A stretch of 13,762 bases of DNA, taken from assembly GCA_029934095.1 (NCBI GenBank), contig JAOZMV010000020.1:1-13762 (forward strand), written 5' to 3'. The stretch comes from Desulfuromusa sp. GTDB lineage: Bacteria; Desulfobacterota; Desulfuromonadia; Desulfuromonadales; Geopsychrobacteraceae. Shown here piece after piece: positions 1-7,718 of this stretch. The position numbers were made by a program, and so were the translations under genes. Each line of letters opens with the position of its first letter. The stretch's first letter is position 1. The notes beneath the pieces are model-generated. The model saw only the letters and a list, made by a program, of their open reading frames with translations, was not told where the DNA came from and made no database searches.

Positions 1-548
1 AGATCAAAAGAATATGTAGAGGGGTAAAAAGTGTAGTTTTTTACAACGGTTAAATCATTTATGGAGGCGACAAAACTAACTGTGACTGTTTCATTTTTGA
101 CATCTACAGCCTTTTTGTTATCAAGCACCTTGTAATTTAAGTTAGCCGGAAGATAAAGCCCCCCACTTCCTGATGTTTTCAGGGTTGAAAGAGCAAAGTT
201 GTTACTATCTAAAAGACTGTAATCCTGGGAATCGGCGTCATTTGTTTCTTTATATTTTTTTAAAACAATAGAATGAATCGTTGCCCCAATTGTTGATATT
301 TTCATATCATAATAGTCAGAAGAAATACTTAGAAAATCTTCTTTATCGTTGGTATTTACCAGTATATCAGTTGAAGTATCCGCAACCTGCTCAACCGAGG
401 GTTTTTCCTGCACAACCGGTGCGTCCTGAATAATTTTTTCAGCCGGCGCAACCTGTGGGGTCGGTACTTGGGGTGCAAAAAAAAGACTGTAGGCCGACCA
501 CAGCAACACAACAAGAACGACAGCAATAATGGTACGATTATTGTCCAT
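1..548 (-). CDS. yidC: Membrane protein insertase YidC, N-terminal part (runs off the window)
   Basis: The inner-membrane insertase YidC inserts and folds membrane proteins, alone or with SecYEG. Only its first 182 codons are here; the C-terminal catalytic membrane core lies beyond position 1. Translation from the ATG at 548-546 begins MDNNRTIIAVVLVVLLWSAY, a short polar start and one membrane helix (about residues 6-24). A Pro/Ala/Glu-rich linker follows (about 27-60), then the beginning of the periplasmic beta domain, with a stretch DYYDMKISTIGATIHSIVLK typical of the Gram-negative P1 domain. The large P1 domain separates it from Gram-positive YidC/SpoIIIJ. An AGGA motif about 9 nt upstream, inside the end of yidD, serves as ribosome binding site. 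Two bases separate it from the yidD stop, so the genes are surely co-transcribed in the classic rpmH-rnpA-yidD-yidC order. No break is seen in the visible part. Confidence 0.95.
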   Translation of the reverse strand, partial: MDNNRTIIAVVLVVLLWSAYSLFFAPQVPTPQVAPAEKIIQDAPVVQEKPSVEQVADTSTDILVNTNDKEDFLSISSDYYDMKISTIGATIHSIVLKKYKETNDADSQDYSLLDSNNFALSTLKTSGSGGLYLPANLNYKVLDNKKAVDVKNETVTVSFVASINDLTVVKNYTFYPSTYSFD

Positions 549-550
549 TT

Positions 551-784
551 TCAAATATCCTGATTTTTAATTGAAGGTACGGGATCGTAGCCACCGGAAT
601 GAAAGGGGTGACACTTAAGTAATCTTTTAACGGCAACGTAACTACCCTTAAATAATCCCAAAGACAGAATGCTTTCCCGTGCATAATTGGAACATGTTGG
701 GTAAAACCGACAAGAACGGGGGGTGTAAGGTGATATGCAACAACGATAAATATCAATCAAAAATATAAAGATGTATTTAATCAT
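551..784 (-). CDS. yidD: Membrane protein insertion efficiency factor YidD
   Basis: A small membrane-associated protein (77 aa) of the YidD family (formerly DUF37), thought to assist YidC-dependent insertion; its exact mechanism is not settled. The N-terminus MIKYIFIFLIDIYRCCISPY is hydrophobic/amphipathic. It is followed by the family core PRSCRFYPTCSNYA (about residues 22-35) with conserved cysteines, and the C-terminal signature KCHPFHSGGYDPVP (about 57-70). Length is normal. The start at 784 overlaps the end of rnpA by 8 bp; no strong Shine-Dalgarno is seen, so translation is probably coupled to rnpA. A minus-strand open frame at 538-756 is a shadow of this gene. Confidence 0.95.
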   Translation of the reverse strand: MIKYIFIFLIDIYRCCISPYTPRSCRFYPTCSNYARESILSLGLFKGSYVAVKRLLKCHPFHSGGYDPVPSIKNQDI

Positions 785-1127
785 TTTTGCTTGCCGTCAA
801 CAAAAAAACATTTTTCAATTCTGCGTTTATTTCCGCAAAAGAGAGTTGTGCTGCACCACGCCTGACAATAACAGAATAATCCTTCAGGCCGGGGTATAAA
901 TTTTTTCTAACACGAAAAAACTCGCGGACAATTCTTTTCAATCGATTTCTCTCTACTGCATTACCAACTCTACGAGAAACCGTGATGCCTAAACGTGAAT
1001 TATTTATATGATTATCAAACACTAAAAGTACAAAATGGGATGTATTAAATTTACACCCCATTTTTTTGACCAATCGGTATTCCCAAGATTTACGTAATCG
1101 GCAAAACCCGGGATAACATTTATCCAT
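777..1127 (-). CDS. rnpA: Ribonuclease P protein component
   Basis: The basic protein subunit of RNase P, which with the catalytic RNA removes 5' leaders from pre-tRNAs. The 116-residue product is of normal length. Family marks are an N-terminal FCRLRKSWEYR segment (about residues 8-18), the GITVSRRVGNAVERNRLKRI block (about 46-66) with the RNR signature, and the following REFFR helix that contacts the RNA. The ATG at 1127 lies 3 nt after the rpmH stop codon without an obvious Shine-Dalgarno, so it is probably translated by coupling to rpmH, the usual arrangement. The N-terminus before the conserved core is somewhat long (about 7 residues), but no other start in frame fits better. Confidence 0.95.
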   Translation of the reverse strand: MDKCYPGFCRLRKSWEYRLVKKMGCKFNTSHFVLLVFDNHINNSRLGITVSRRVGNAVERNRLKRIVREFFRVRKNLYPGLKDYSVIVRRGAAQLSFAEINAELKNVFLLTASKND

Positions 1128-1130
1128 AAA

Positions 1131-1283
1131 TTACTTTATTGGTATTGCGACTGTCAGTAATTTACGACCGCGAGCGCGTCGACGATTAATCGTGTGTCGA
1201 CCAGCTTTGGTCTGCATTTTTTTACGAAAACCATGAGTTCGCTTACGCTTAATACGGCTTGGTTGAAATGTACGCTTAGACAT
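1131..1283 (-). CDS. rpmH: 50S ribosomal protein L34
   Basis: A 50-residue, very Arg/Lys-rich ribosomal protein of the large subunit. The translation begins [20 protein letters not shown] and continues [10 protein letters not shown], then an Arg-rich tail ending LLTVAIPIK, matching the L34 pattern throughout. The start at 1283 is preceded on the minus strand by a strong GGGAGG Shine-Dalgarno (about 1290-1295). The Ser at position 2 and the slightly longer C-terminus are ordinary variants. As first gene of the leftward operon it is divergent from dnaA, the conserved layout around bacterial origins. Confidence 0.96.
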   Translation of the reverse strand: MSKRTFQPSRIKRKRTHGFRKKMQTKAGRHTINRRRARGRKLLTVAIPIK

Positions 1284-1320
1284 AAAAATCCTCCCACTTG
1301 CTAAACTGACAAAAGAACAT

Positions 1321-1349
1321 CTTTAATCATATAAAAATAAACGTGTCAA
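1321..1349 (-). promoter_or_regulatory. Candidate promoter of the rpmH operon
   Basis: On the minus strand a perfect -35 hexamer TTGACA (1349-1344) lies about 60 bp upstream of the rpmH start. The best -10 at a 17-bp spacing is TTAAAG (1326-1321), a poor match, so only the -35 is convincing. A leftward promoter must lie in this gap because dnaA is divergent; the exact site is inference. Confidence 0.3.
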
Positions 1350-1394
1350 TAAAAAAACTATAAAAATATACTGGTAGATATTATAAATAATCTC

Positions 1395-1400
1395 TATAAT
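1395..1400 (+). promoter_or_regulatory. Candidate -10 element of a dnaA promoter
   Basis: A perfect TATAAT hexamer in the dnaA leader. No good -35 sits at 16-18 bp upstream (CTGGTA or TGGTAG only), and in a region this AT-rich such hexamers occur by chance. If used, the dnaA mRNA would have a leader of about 125 nt containing the inverted repeat and the DnaA box. Confidence 0.25.
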
Positions 1401-1478
1401 GTGCGTTTATATCTATACGGAAAATATTTAATAAATTAATAAATAAACAGATTGAAAAATAAAAAGCAGTTATTTAAG

Positions 1479-1500
1479 TAAGTTATGGAAGAATAACTTA
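1479..1500. repeat. Perfect 8-bp inverted repeat upstream of dnaA
   Basis: TAAGTTAT (1479-1486) and ATAACTTA (1493-1500) are exact reverse complements around a 6-nt loop GGAAGA. It lies 31 bp before the dnaA start. It could be a repressor operator or a weak hairpin in the dnaA leader. There is no T-tract and the stem has only one G-C pair, so it is not a terminator. Function unknown. Confidence 0.6.
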
Positions 1501-1519
1501 TTAACATCTGTTTAAAAGT

Positions 1520-1528
1520 TGTGGATAA
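1520..1528 (-). promoter_or_regulatory. Consensus DnaA box (TTATCCACA) at the dnaA translation start
   Basis: TGTGGATAA on the plus strand is the exact reverse complement of TTATCCACA. Its last base is 3 nt before the dnaA ATG, so its GGA occupies the position of the ribosome binding site; no other Shine-Dalgarno is visible. A high-affinity DnaA site here fits known dnaA autoregulation and anchoring of DnaA at the upstream origin lobe. Confidence 0.85.
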
Positions 1529-1531
1529 AAA

Positions 1532-2866
1532 ATGAAAAATCTTTGGTTAAAAACATTAGAAATATTGAAAACTAAAATAAGTGAACAAAATATTTCTACC
1601 TGGATAAAACCCATTCAACCAGTAAAAATAGTTGGAAACCAATTGACGGTAGAGGTTCCAAATAAATTCATAAAAGATTGGGTAAAAGACAATTATAAAA
1701 TAAATATTGAAGAAACATTATCTCAGGTAGGCTCTATAAATTATATATTAGACATAAAAGTAAATAAAAAAATAAAAAGTCAAAAAACAAGTGAAACTCC
1801 TGCAGTTAATACAGAAATAAAAAAAGTAATAATAAAAGCAGGAGATATTCCTAATTTAAATCCTAAGTATACATTTGACACATTTGTATCTGGAACATCA
1901 AATCAGTTTGCACATGCTGCAGCAATGGCCGTATCAAACAATCCAGCAACAACCTATAACCCATTATTTATATATGGTGGTGTTGGTTTAGGTAAAACAC
2001 ATCTTATTAATGCAATCGGAAATGAAATTTATAAAAATAATAATGCGGTAAAAATTTGCTACTATTCTTCAGAAAAATTTACCAATGAACTTATAAATTC
2101 ACTTAGACATGCAAAAATGAATGAATTTAGAAATAAATTCAGATCCATTGATATATTGCTAATTGATGATATTCAATTTATCGCAGGAAAAAAGAGTACG
2201 CAGGAAGAATTTTTCCACACTTTTAATTCTCTATATGAATCACATAAACAAATAATAGTCACCTCAGATAAGTTTCCTAAAGAAATACCTGATTTAGAAG
2301 AAAGATTAAGGTCCAGGTTTGAATGGGGTCTAATTGCTGACATACAAGCACCCGACACAGAAACGAAACAAGCAATTCTAAATATGAAAGCTGATCAAAA
2401 TAATATTAAATTACCCGAGGATGTTATATTTTTTCTGGCAAATTCAATATCAAACAATGTCAGAGAATTAGAGGGTTATCTTATTAGAATAGGTGCCTAT
2501 TCAAGCTTAACATCAACCCCAATAAGTGTTGAAATGGCAAAAAGAATACTTAAGGATATATTAATAGAAAATAGCAGAGAAATTACTATTGAAAAAATTC
2601 AGAAAAAAGTAGCCGATCATTTTCAAATAAAAACAATCGAATTGAAATCATCAAAACGCACGAAAAATATAGTTTTACCGCGCCAAATATCTATGTATAT
2701 ATGTCGTGACTTGACTGATTTATCATATCCAGAAATTGGTTCTAAATTTGGTGGTAAAGATCATTCGACGATAATACATGCTGTAAAAAAAATAGAAAAA
2801 TTAATGAAAGAAAATATCCAAATCAAAAATATGGTTGAAAAACTCATTGAAAATCTGAGGATGTAA
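1532..2866 (+). CDS. dnaA: Chromosomal replication initiator protein DnaA
   Basis: The AAA+ ATPase that binds DnaA boxes, melts oriC and loads the replicative helicase. All four domains are present in 444 aa. Domain I (about 1-80) starts MKNLWLKTLEILKTKISEQN with the conserved Trp pocket segment STWIKPI. A short Lys-rich domain II linker runs about 81-108. The AAA+ domain III has Walker A GGVGLGKTH (149-157), Walker B LLIDDIQF (209-216), sensor 1 IVTSD (242-246), the arginine-finger region EERLRSRF (256-263) and sensor 2 NNVRELEG (308-315). Domain IV carries the DNA-binding signature GGKDHSTIIHAVKKI (407-421). The start has a DnaA box 3 nt upstream instead of a clear Shine-Dalgarno. Codon use is AT-rich (many ATA and AGA codons), unlike gyrB and gyrA. 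Confidence 0.98.
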   Translation: MKNLWLKTLEILKTKISEQNISTWIKPIQPVKIVGNQLTVEVPNKFIKDWVKDNYKINIEETLSQVGSINYILDIKVNKKIKSQKTSETPAVNTEIKKVIIKAGDIPNLNPKYTFDTFVSGTSNQFAHAAAMAVSNNPATTYNPLFIYGGVGLGKTHLINAIGNEIYKNNNAVKICYYSSEKFTNELINSLRHAKMNEFRNKFRSIDILLIDDIQFIAGKKSTQEEFFHTFNSLYESHKQIIVTSDKFPKEIPDLEERLRSRFEWGLIADIQAPDTETKQAILNMKADQNNIKLPEDVIFFLANSISNNVRELEGYLIRIGAYSSLTSTPISVEMAKRILKDILIENSREITIEKIQKKVADHFQIKTIELKSSKRTKNIVLPRQISMYICRDLTDLSYPEIGSKFGGKDHSTIIHAVKKIEKLMKENIQIKNMVEKLIENLRM

Positions 2867-2870
2867 TTGT

Positions 2871-2906
2871 TAATAAATAAATAAAATCATTAATAAATAA
2901 AATCAT
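2871..2906. repeat. AT-rich tandem direct repeat after dnaA
   Basis: A 20-bp unit (2871-2890) is followed directly by a 16-bp copy (2891-2906). They are identical except that the second lacks one 4-bp TAAA step. Both end in AATCAT. It could be an AT-rich origin repeat or simple slippage; the low complexity makes function uncertain. Confidence 0.6.
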
Positions 2907-2923
2907 TAACAAAAAATGATTTT
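2899..2923. repeat. Inverted repeat, 9-bp arms, in the oriC gap
   Basis: AAAATCATT (2899-2907) and AATGATTTT (2915-2923) are exact reverse complements with a 7-nt loop AACAAAA. Each arm has a single G-C pair, so an RNA hairpin would be very weak despite the following T; a dnaA terminator is possible but unconvincing. The loop and left arm contain one of the ATTAACA heptamers. Confidence 0.5.
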
Positions 2924-2961
2924 TATGAACATTAAATTAACAACTTAAATAAACTAAAAAA

Positions 2962-2989
2962 TTGATATATTTTAAGGGTTTAATTAAAT
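2962..2989 (+). promoter_or_regulatory. Candidate dnaN promoter
   Basis: A -35-like TTGATA (2962-2967, one mismatch to TTGACA) and a -10-like TTAAAT (2984-2989, two mismatches) are spaced 16 bp apart. The -10 abuts the first ATCAACA heptamer (2990-2996), so DnaA bound there could control dnaN-recF transcription. The match is moderate in an AT-rich background. Confidence 0.3.
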
Positions 2990-3004
2990 ATCAACAAATC
3001 AACA
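2988..3004 (+). promoter_or_regulatory. Tandem DnaA-box-like sites next to the DnaA-trio
   Basis: ATATCAACA (2988-2996) and AAATCAACA (2996-3004) are two direct copies 8 bp apart. They match TTATCCACA at 7 and 6 of 9 positions and share the mismatch C to A at position 6. Their place and direction, just before a GC patch and the trio run, are those of the boxes that seed DnaA loading in the B. subtilis unwinding region. As boxes they are weak by the E. coli consensus. Confidence 0.55.
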
Positions 3005-3008
3005 GGCA

Positions 3009-3023
3009 CTACTATTACTACTA
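3009..3023 (-). promoter_or_regulatory. DnaA-trio array (five triplets)
   Basis: The plus strand reads CTACTATTACTACTA, so the minus strand reads TAG-TAG-TAA-TAG-TAG, five consecutive triplets of the TA(G/A) DnaA-trio motif. It lies 4 bp (GGCA) after the second box-like site and directly before an AT-rich stretch, the same order and strand as in the B. subtilis dnaA-dnaN gap. DnaA-trios are bound as single strand by the DnaA filament during origin melting. The motif is seen; origin function is inferred from position. Confidence 0.75.
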
Positions 3024-3045
3024 GTTTATTAATTATAAAATATAC

Positions 3046-3054
3046 TAGTAATAG
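3046..3054 (+). promoter_or_regulatory. Mirrored, shorter DnaA-trio run
   Basis: The plus strand reads TAG-TAA-TAG, three trio triplets on the strand opposite the main array and facing it across the AT-rich stretch 3024-3045. A 4-bp gap separates it from ATTAACA on the minus strand (3065-3059), copying the box/4-bp gap/trio spacing of the left side. Three triplets can arise by chance; the mirrored spacing is what makes it notable. Confidence 0.4.
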
Positions 3055-3065
3055 CTATTGTTAAT

Positions 3066-3074
3066 GGAGGTGAT
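3066..3074 (+). promoter_or_regulatory. Strong ribosome binding site of dnaN
   Basis: GGAGGTGAT directly precedes the dnaN ATG, an almost complete complement to the 16S rRNA 3' end and the strongest such site among the origin genes. It fixes the dnaN start and contrasts with dnaA and recF, which lack a clear one. Confidence 0.85.
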
Positions 3075-4190
3075 ATGCAATTTACAATAAGAAGAGATAT
3101 TTTTTTAGATGGTTTGACAAAAGTTCAAGGTATTATTGAGAAAAAACATACGATCCCTATTTTAGCCAACATTTTAATAGAGTCTAAAAATGATGAAATC
3201 ATCATAACAGCAACAGATTTAGAGGTTGGTTTAAAATCTAGATATAAAGCAAAAGTAATAGAAGAAGGGAAAATAACAGTATCTGCAAAAAAAATGTATG
3301 AGATAATAAAAGAACTACCCGACAAAGAAATAAATTTTAATTCTAAAAGTAATTTTTGGGTAGAAGTAAAGTGTCATAAATCTCTTTTTAATTTAGTTGG
3401 TTTATCACCAGAAGAATTTCCAAAATTTCCAGATATTAAATTAGGAAATAATAGTATAGTAAAAAGCTGTTTAAATGAAATGATAGAAAAAACATTGTTT
3501 TCAGTTTCTAATGATGAAACTAAATTTAATTTGACTGGTATATATATAAAATCTGATAAAATTGATGATATAAATAAATTAATTTTTGTATCTACAGATG
3601 GTCATAGATTATCTATGATACAGAGAAATTTAGATAATGAGTTAGATGAAAGATATGCAGAAGGTTTTATATTACCTAAAAAAGGAATTATAGAAATAAA
3701 AAAATTACTGGAAACTATGGATGAAAATATTATTATGGGAATATCTGATAATAATTTTTCTATAAGTAATAAAAAAACAACATTAATAATGAGGATGGTT
3801 GATGGAGATTTTCCTGATTATAAAAGAGTTATTCCAGATAAAGGTAAAAATTCGGCGAGTATAGATAAAAACTTATTTTTACATGCATTAAAGAGAATAT
3901 CTATATTATCAAGCGAAAAATCAAGAGGGGTAAAAATAAATTTAAAAAGAGATTCTTTGATTTTAACTTCATCAAATCCAGATTTAGGTGATGCTAAAGA
4001 AGAACTGGATATTATCTATGATGGAGATGATATTTCTATAGGTTTTAATGCAAAATATATTATAGAAATATTACAAGTTATTAAAAAAGAAAATATTATT
4101 TTTAACTTGAAAGATAATATTTCACCAGGAAGAATAAATCCTGAAGAAGATGAAGATCATATTTCTGTTATTATGCCTATGCGTTTATAA
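3075..4190 (+). CDS. dnaN: DNA polymerase III beta subunit (sliding clamp)
   Basis: The ring-shaped processivity clamp that tethers DNA polymerase III and many repair and replication factors to DNA. The 371-aa length is typical, and the three-part clamp fold is visible in characteristic stretches: MQFTIRRDIFLDGLTKVQGI with KKHTIPILANILIE in domain I, ATDLEVGLKSRY (about 45-56), STDGHRLSMIQR (about 173-184), MRMVDGDFPDYKRVIP (about 239-254) and the C-terminus ISVIMPMRL, which helps form the partner-binding pocket. It is read after a very strong ribosome binding site and lies 9 nt before recF, so the two are co-transcribed and probably translationally coupled. Codon use is strongly AT-biased, like dnaA and recF and unlike gyrB. 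No disruption is seen. Confidence 0.98.
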   Translation: MQFTIRRDIFLDGLTKVQGIIEKKHTIPILANILIESKNDEIIITATDLEVGLKSRYKAKVIEEGKITVSAKKMYEIIKELPDKEINFNSKSNFWVEVKCHKSLFNLVGLSPEEFPKFPDIKLGNNSIVKSCLNEMIEKTLFSVSNDETKFNLTGIYIKSDKIDDINKLIFVSTDGHRLSMIQRNLDNELDERYAEGFILPKKGIIEIKKLLETMDENIIMGISDNNFSISNKKTTLIMRMVDGDFPDYKRVIPDKGKNSASIDKNLFLHALKRISILSSEKSRGVKINLKRDSLILTSSNPDLGDAKEELDIIYDGDDISIGFNAKYIIEILQVIKKENIIFNLKDNISPGRINPEEDEDHISVIMPMRL

Positions 4191-4199
4191 TATTATTAA

Positions 4200-5270
4200 A
4201 TGTATATAAAAAATATTAAAATAGATAATTTTAGAAATATTGAAAAATGTAATATTAATCCAGATAAAAAAATTAATTTTATATATGGTGAAAACGCCCA
4301 AGGTAAAACCAACTTAATTGAAACAATATATTATTCTTCTCTTTTTAAAAGTTTTAGAACTAATAAAAATATTAATCTCATAAACTATAAAAAAGAAAAA
4401 TTATTTATAAAAATAGATATTGTAAATAATGAAGTAAATAATATTTTAAAAATTTCACTGACTAACAAAAATGTCAAAGAAATTATTGTAAATGATAAAA
4501 AACCTGATAATTATAATTTTTATAGGGTTTTAAATTCTATTATTTATTTTCCAGATGAAATTAGTTATTTAAAAAATTATCCTGCATACCGAAGAAACTT
4601 AATAGATAGATCTATTTTTTATATTAATAACGAATATATAAATATATTTAAAAAATATACAAAATGTTTGAAACAAAGAAATATATTTTTAAAATCTGAT
4701 GATAATGAGAATGATATATGGAAAGATCAATTAATTGAATATGCTTATTTAATAATAAAAGAAAGAATAAACTACATAGACAAAATTAATAATTATTTTA
4801 TTATTTTGAATAAAAAAGAAAACATAAAAGAAAATTATTCTATTGAATACAGTAAATATAAAAAAGAAAATATAAAGGATGAGTTATTTAATGGATTCAA
4901 AAAAAATAAATTAAAAGAAAAAAAATATGGTTTTACTCTAACTGGCCCACATATAGATGATTTTATTTTTTCTGTTAACGGCAATAATATAAATAAATAT
5001 TCTTCTGAGGGTCAAAAAAGATCTTTACTTCTTAGTTATAAACAAGCACAAATTTTAGATTATAAAGATGTTTATGGATATTATCCTATTTTATTATTTG
5101 ATGATATTGGAAGTGAACTTGATGCATCTAGAAAAATTAATATTTTTAACAGACTATTAGAAAATTCTGGACAGGTATTTATAACAATAATGGATATACC
5201 TGATATAGATAAGGATAATACTAAAGTATTCGAAGTAAGAAATGGTGATTTTTCAGAATTTATTATTTGA
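4200..5270 (+). CDS. recF: DNA replication and repair protein RecF
   Basis: An SMC-like ATPase that with RecO and RecR helps load RecA at single-strand gaps. The 356-aa protein keeps all ATPase motifs: Walker A GENAQGKT (30-37), the TGPHIDD segment (248-254), the ABC signature SSEGQKRS (268-275) and Walker B with D-loop PILLFDDIGSELD (296-308). The start lies 9 nt after dnaN with no Shine-Dalgarno, suggesting coupled translation. It is the most AT-rich gene of the window: the 60 bases at 4381-4440 contain only 6 G/C, and the protein is loaded with Lys, Asn and Ile as a consequence. Despite this drift the motifs are intact and the frame is open, so it is judged functional. Confidence 0.97.
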   Translation: MYIKNIKIDNFRNIEKCNINPDKKINFIYGENAQGKTNLIETIYYSSLFKSFRTNKNINLINYKKEKLFIKIDIVNNEVNNILKISLTNKNVKEIIVNDKKPDNYNFYRVLNSIIYFPDEISYLKNYPAYRRNLIDRSIFYINNEYINIFKKYTKCLKQRNIFLKSDDNENDIWKDQLIEYAYLIIKERINYIDKINNYFIILNKKENIKENYSIEYSKYKKENIKDELFNGFKKNKLKEKKYGFTLTGPHIDDFIFSVNGNNINKYSSEGQKRSLLLSYKQAQILDYKDVYGYYPILLFDDIGSELDASRKINIFNRLLENSGQVFITIMDIPDIDKDNTKVFEVRNGDFSEFII

Positions 5271-7673
<2,403 letters not shown>

Positions 7674-7687
7674 CCAATAAAAAAATG

Positions 7688-7707
7688 AAACTTCCACCTG
7701 GAAGTTT
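7688..7707. repeat. Inverted repeat abutting the gyrA ribosome binding site
   Basis: AAACTTCC (7688-7695) and GGAAGTTT (7700-7707) are exact reverse complements around ACCT; the A and T next to the arms also match, giving 9-bp arms if read as DNA. It lies in the 45-bp gyrB-gyrA gap, ending one base before the GGAGG site (7708-7712). No T-tract follows, so it is not a standard terminator. It could shape gyrA translation, mark an RNA processing site or be a protein-binding site. Confidence 0.6.
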
Positions 7708-7718
7708 GGAGGAACTAG

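Larger units (their letters stand above)
1284..1531. other. Divergent rpmH/dnaA intergenic region, probable upstream lobe of oriC
   Basis: A 248-bp, very AT-rich non-coding gap between the divergent rpmH and dnaA operons. It holds a perfect consensus DnaA box (1520-1528), a degenerate box-like 9-mer TTATTAACA (1498-1506), a perfect 8-bp inverted repeat (1479-1500), and candidate promoters for both directions. With only one strong box it is unlikely to be the whole origin. It is better read as the upstream, DnaA-regulatory half of a bipartite origin whose unwinding half is in the dnaA-dnaN gap, as known in Bacillus subtilis and Helicobacter pylori. Confidence 0.55.
2867..3074. other. dnaA-dnaN intergenic region, probable oriC unwinding lobe
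   Basis: A 208-bp, extremely AT-rich non-coding gap. From left to right it contains a degenerate box-like 9-mer TTATTAACA on the minus strand (2868-2876), a tandem direct repeat (2871-2906), a 9-bp-stem inverted repeat (2899-2923), and further ATTAACA heptamers (2905-2911, 2936-2942). Then come two ATCAACA heptamers 8 bp apart (2990-2996, 2998-3004), a GGCA patch, five DnaA-trio triplets (3009-3023), an almost pure AT stretch (3024-3045), a mirrored trio run (3046-3054) and the dnaN ribosome binding site. The order box, GC patch, trio, AT-rich stretch matches the basal unwinding system described for B. subtilis. No strong consensus DnaA box is present here. Confidence 0.7.

Noticed and set aside
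1120..1128. TTATCCATA, an 8-of-9 match to the DnaA box, overlapping the rnpA start codon
   Set aside because: It is a single near match explained by the rpmH-rnpA junction and the Met-Asp start codons; no partner boxes are nearby.
2899..2930. Possible Rho-independent terminator after dnaA
   Set aside because: The stem has one G-C pair per arm and only a short T run, too weak for an intrinsic terminator; kept only as an inverted repeat.
4200..5270. recF as a decaying pseudogene because of its extreme AT content
   Set aside because: Frame is open over the full family length and Walker A, signature and Walker B motifs are intact.
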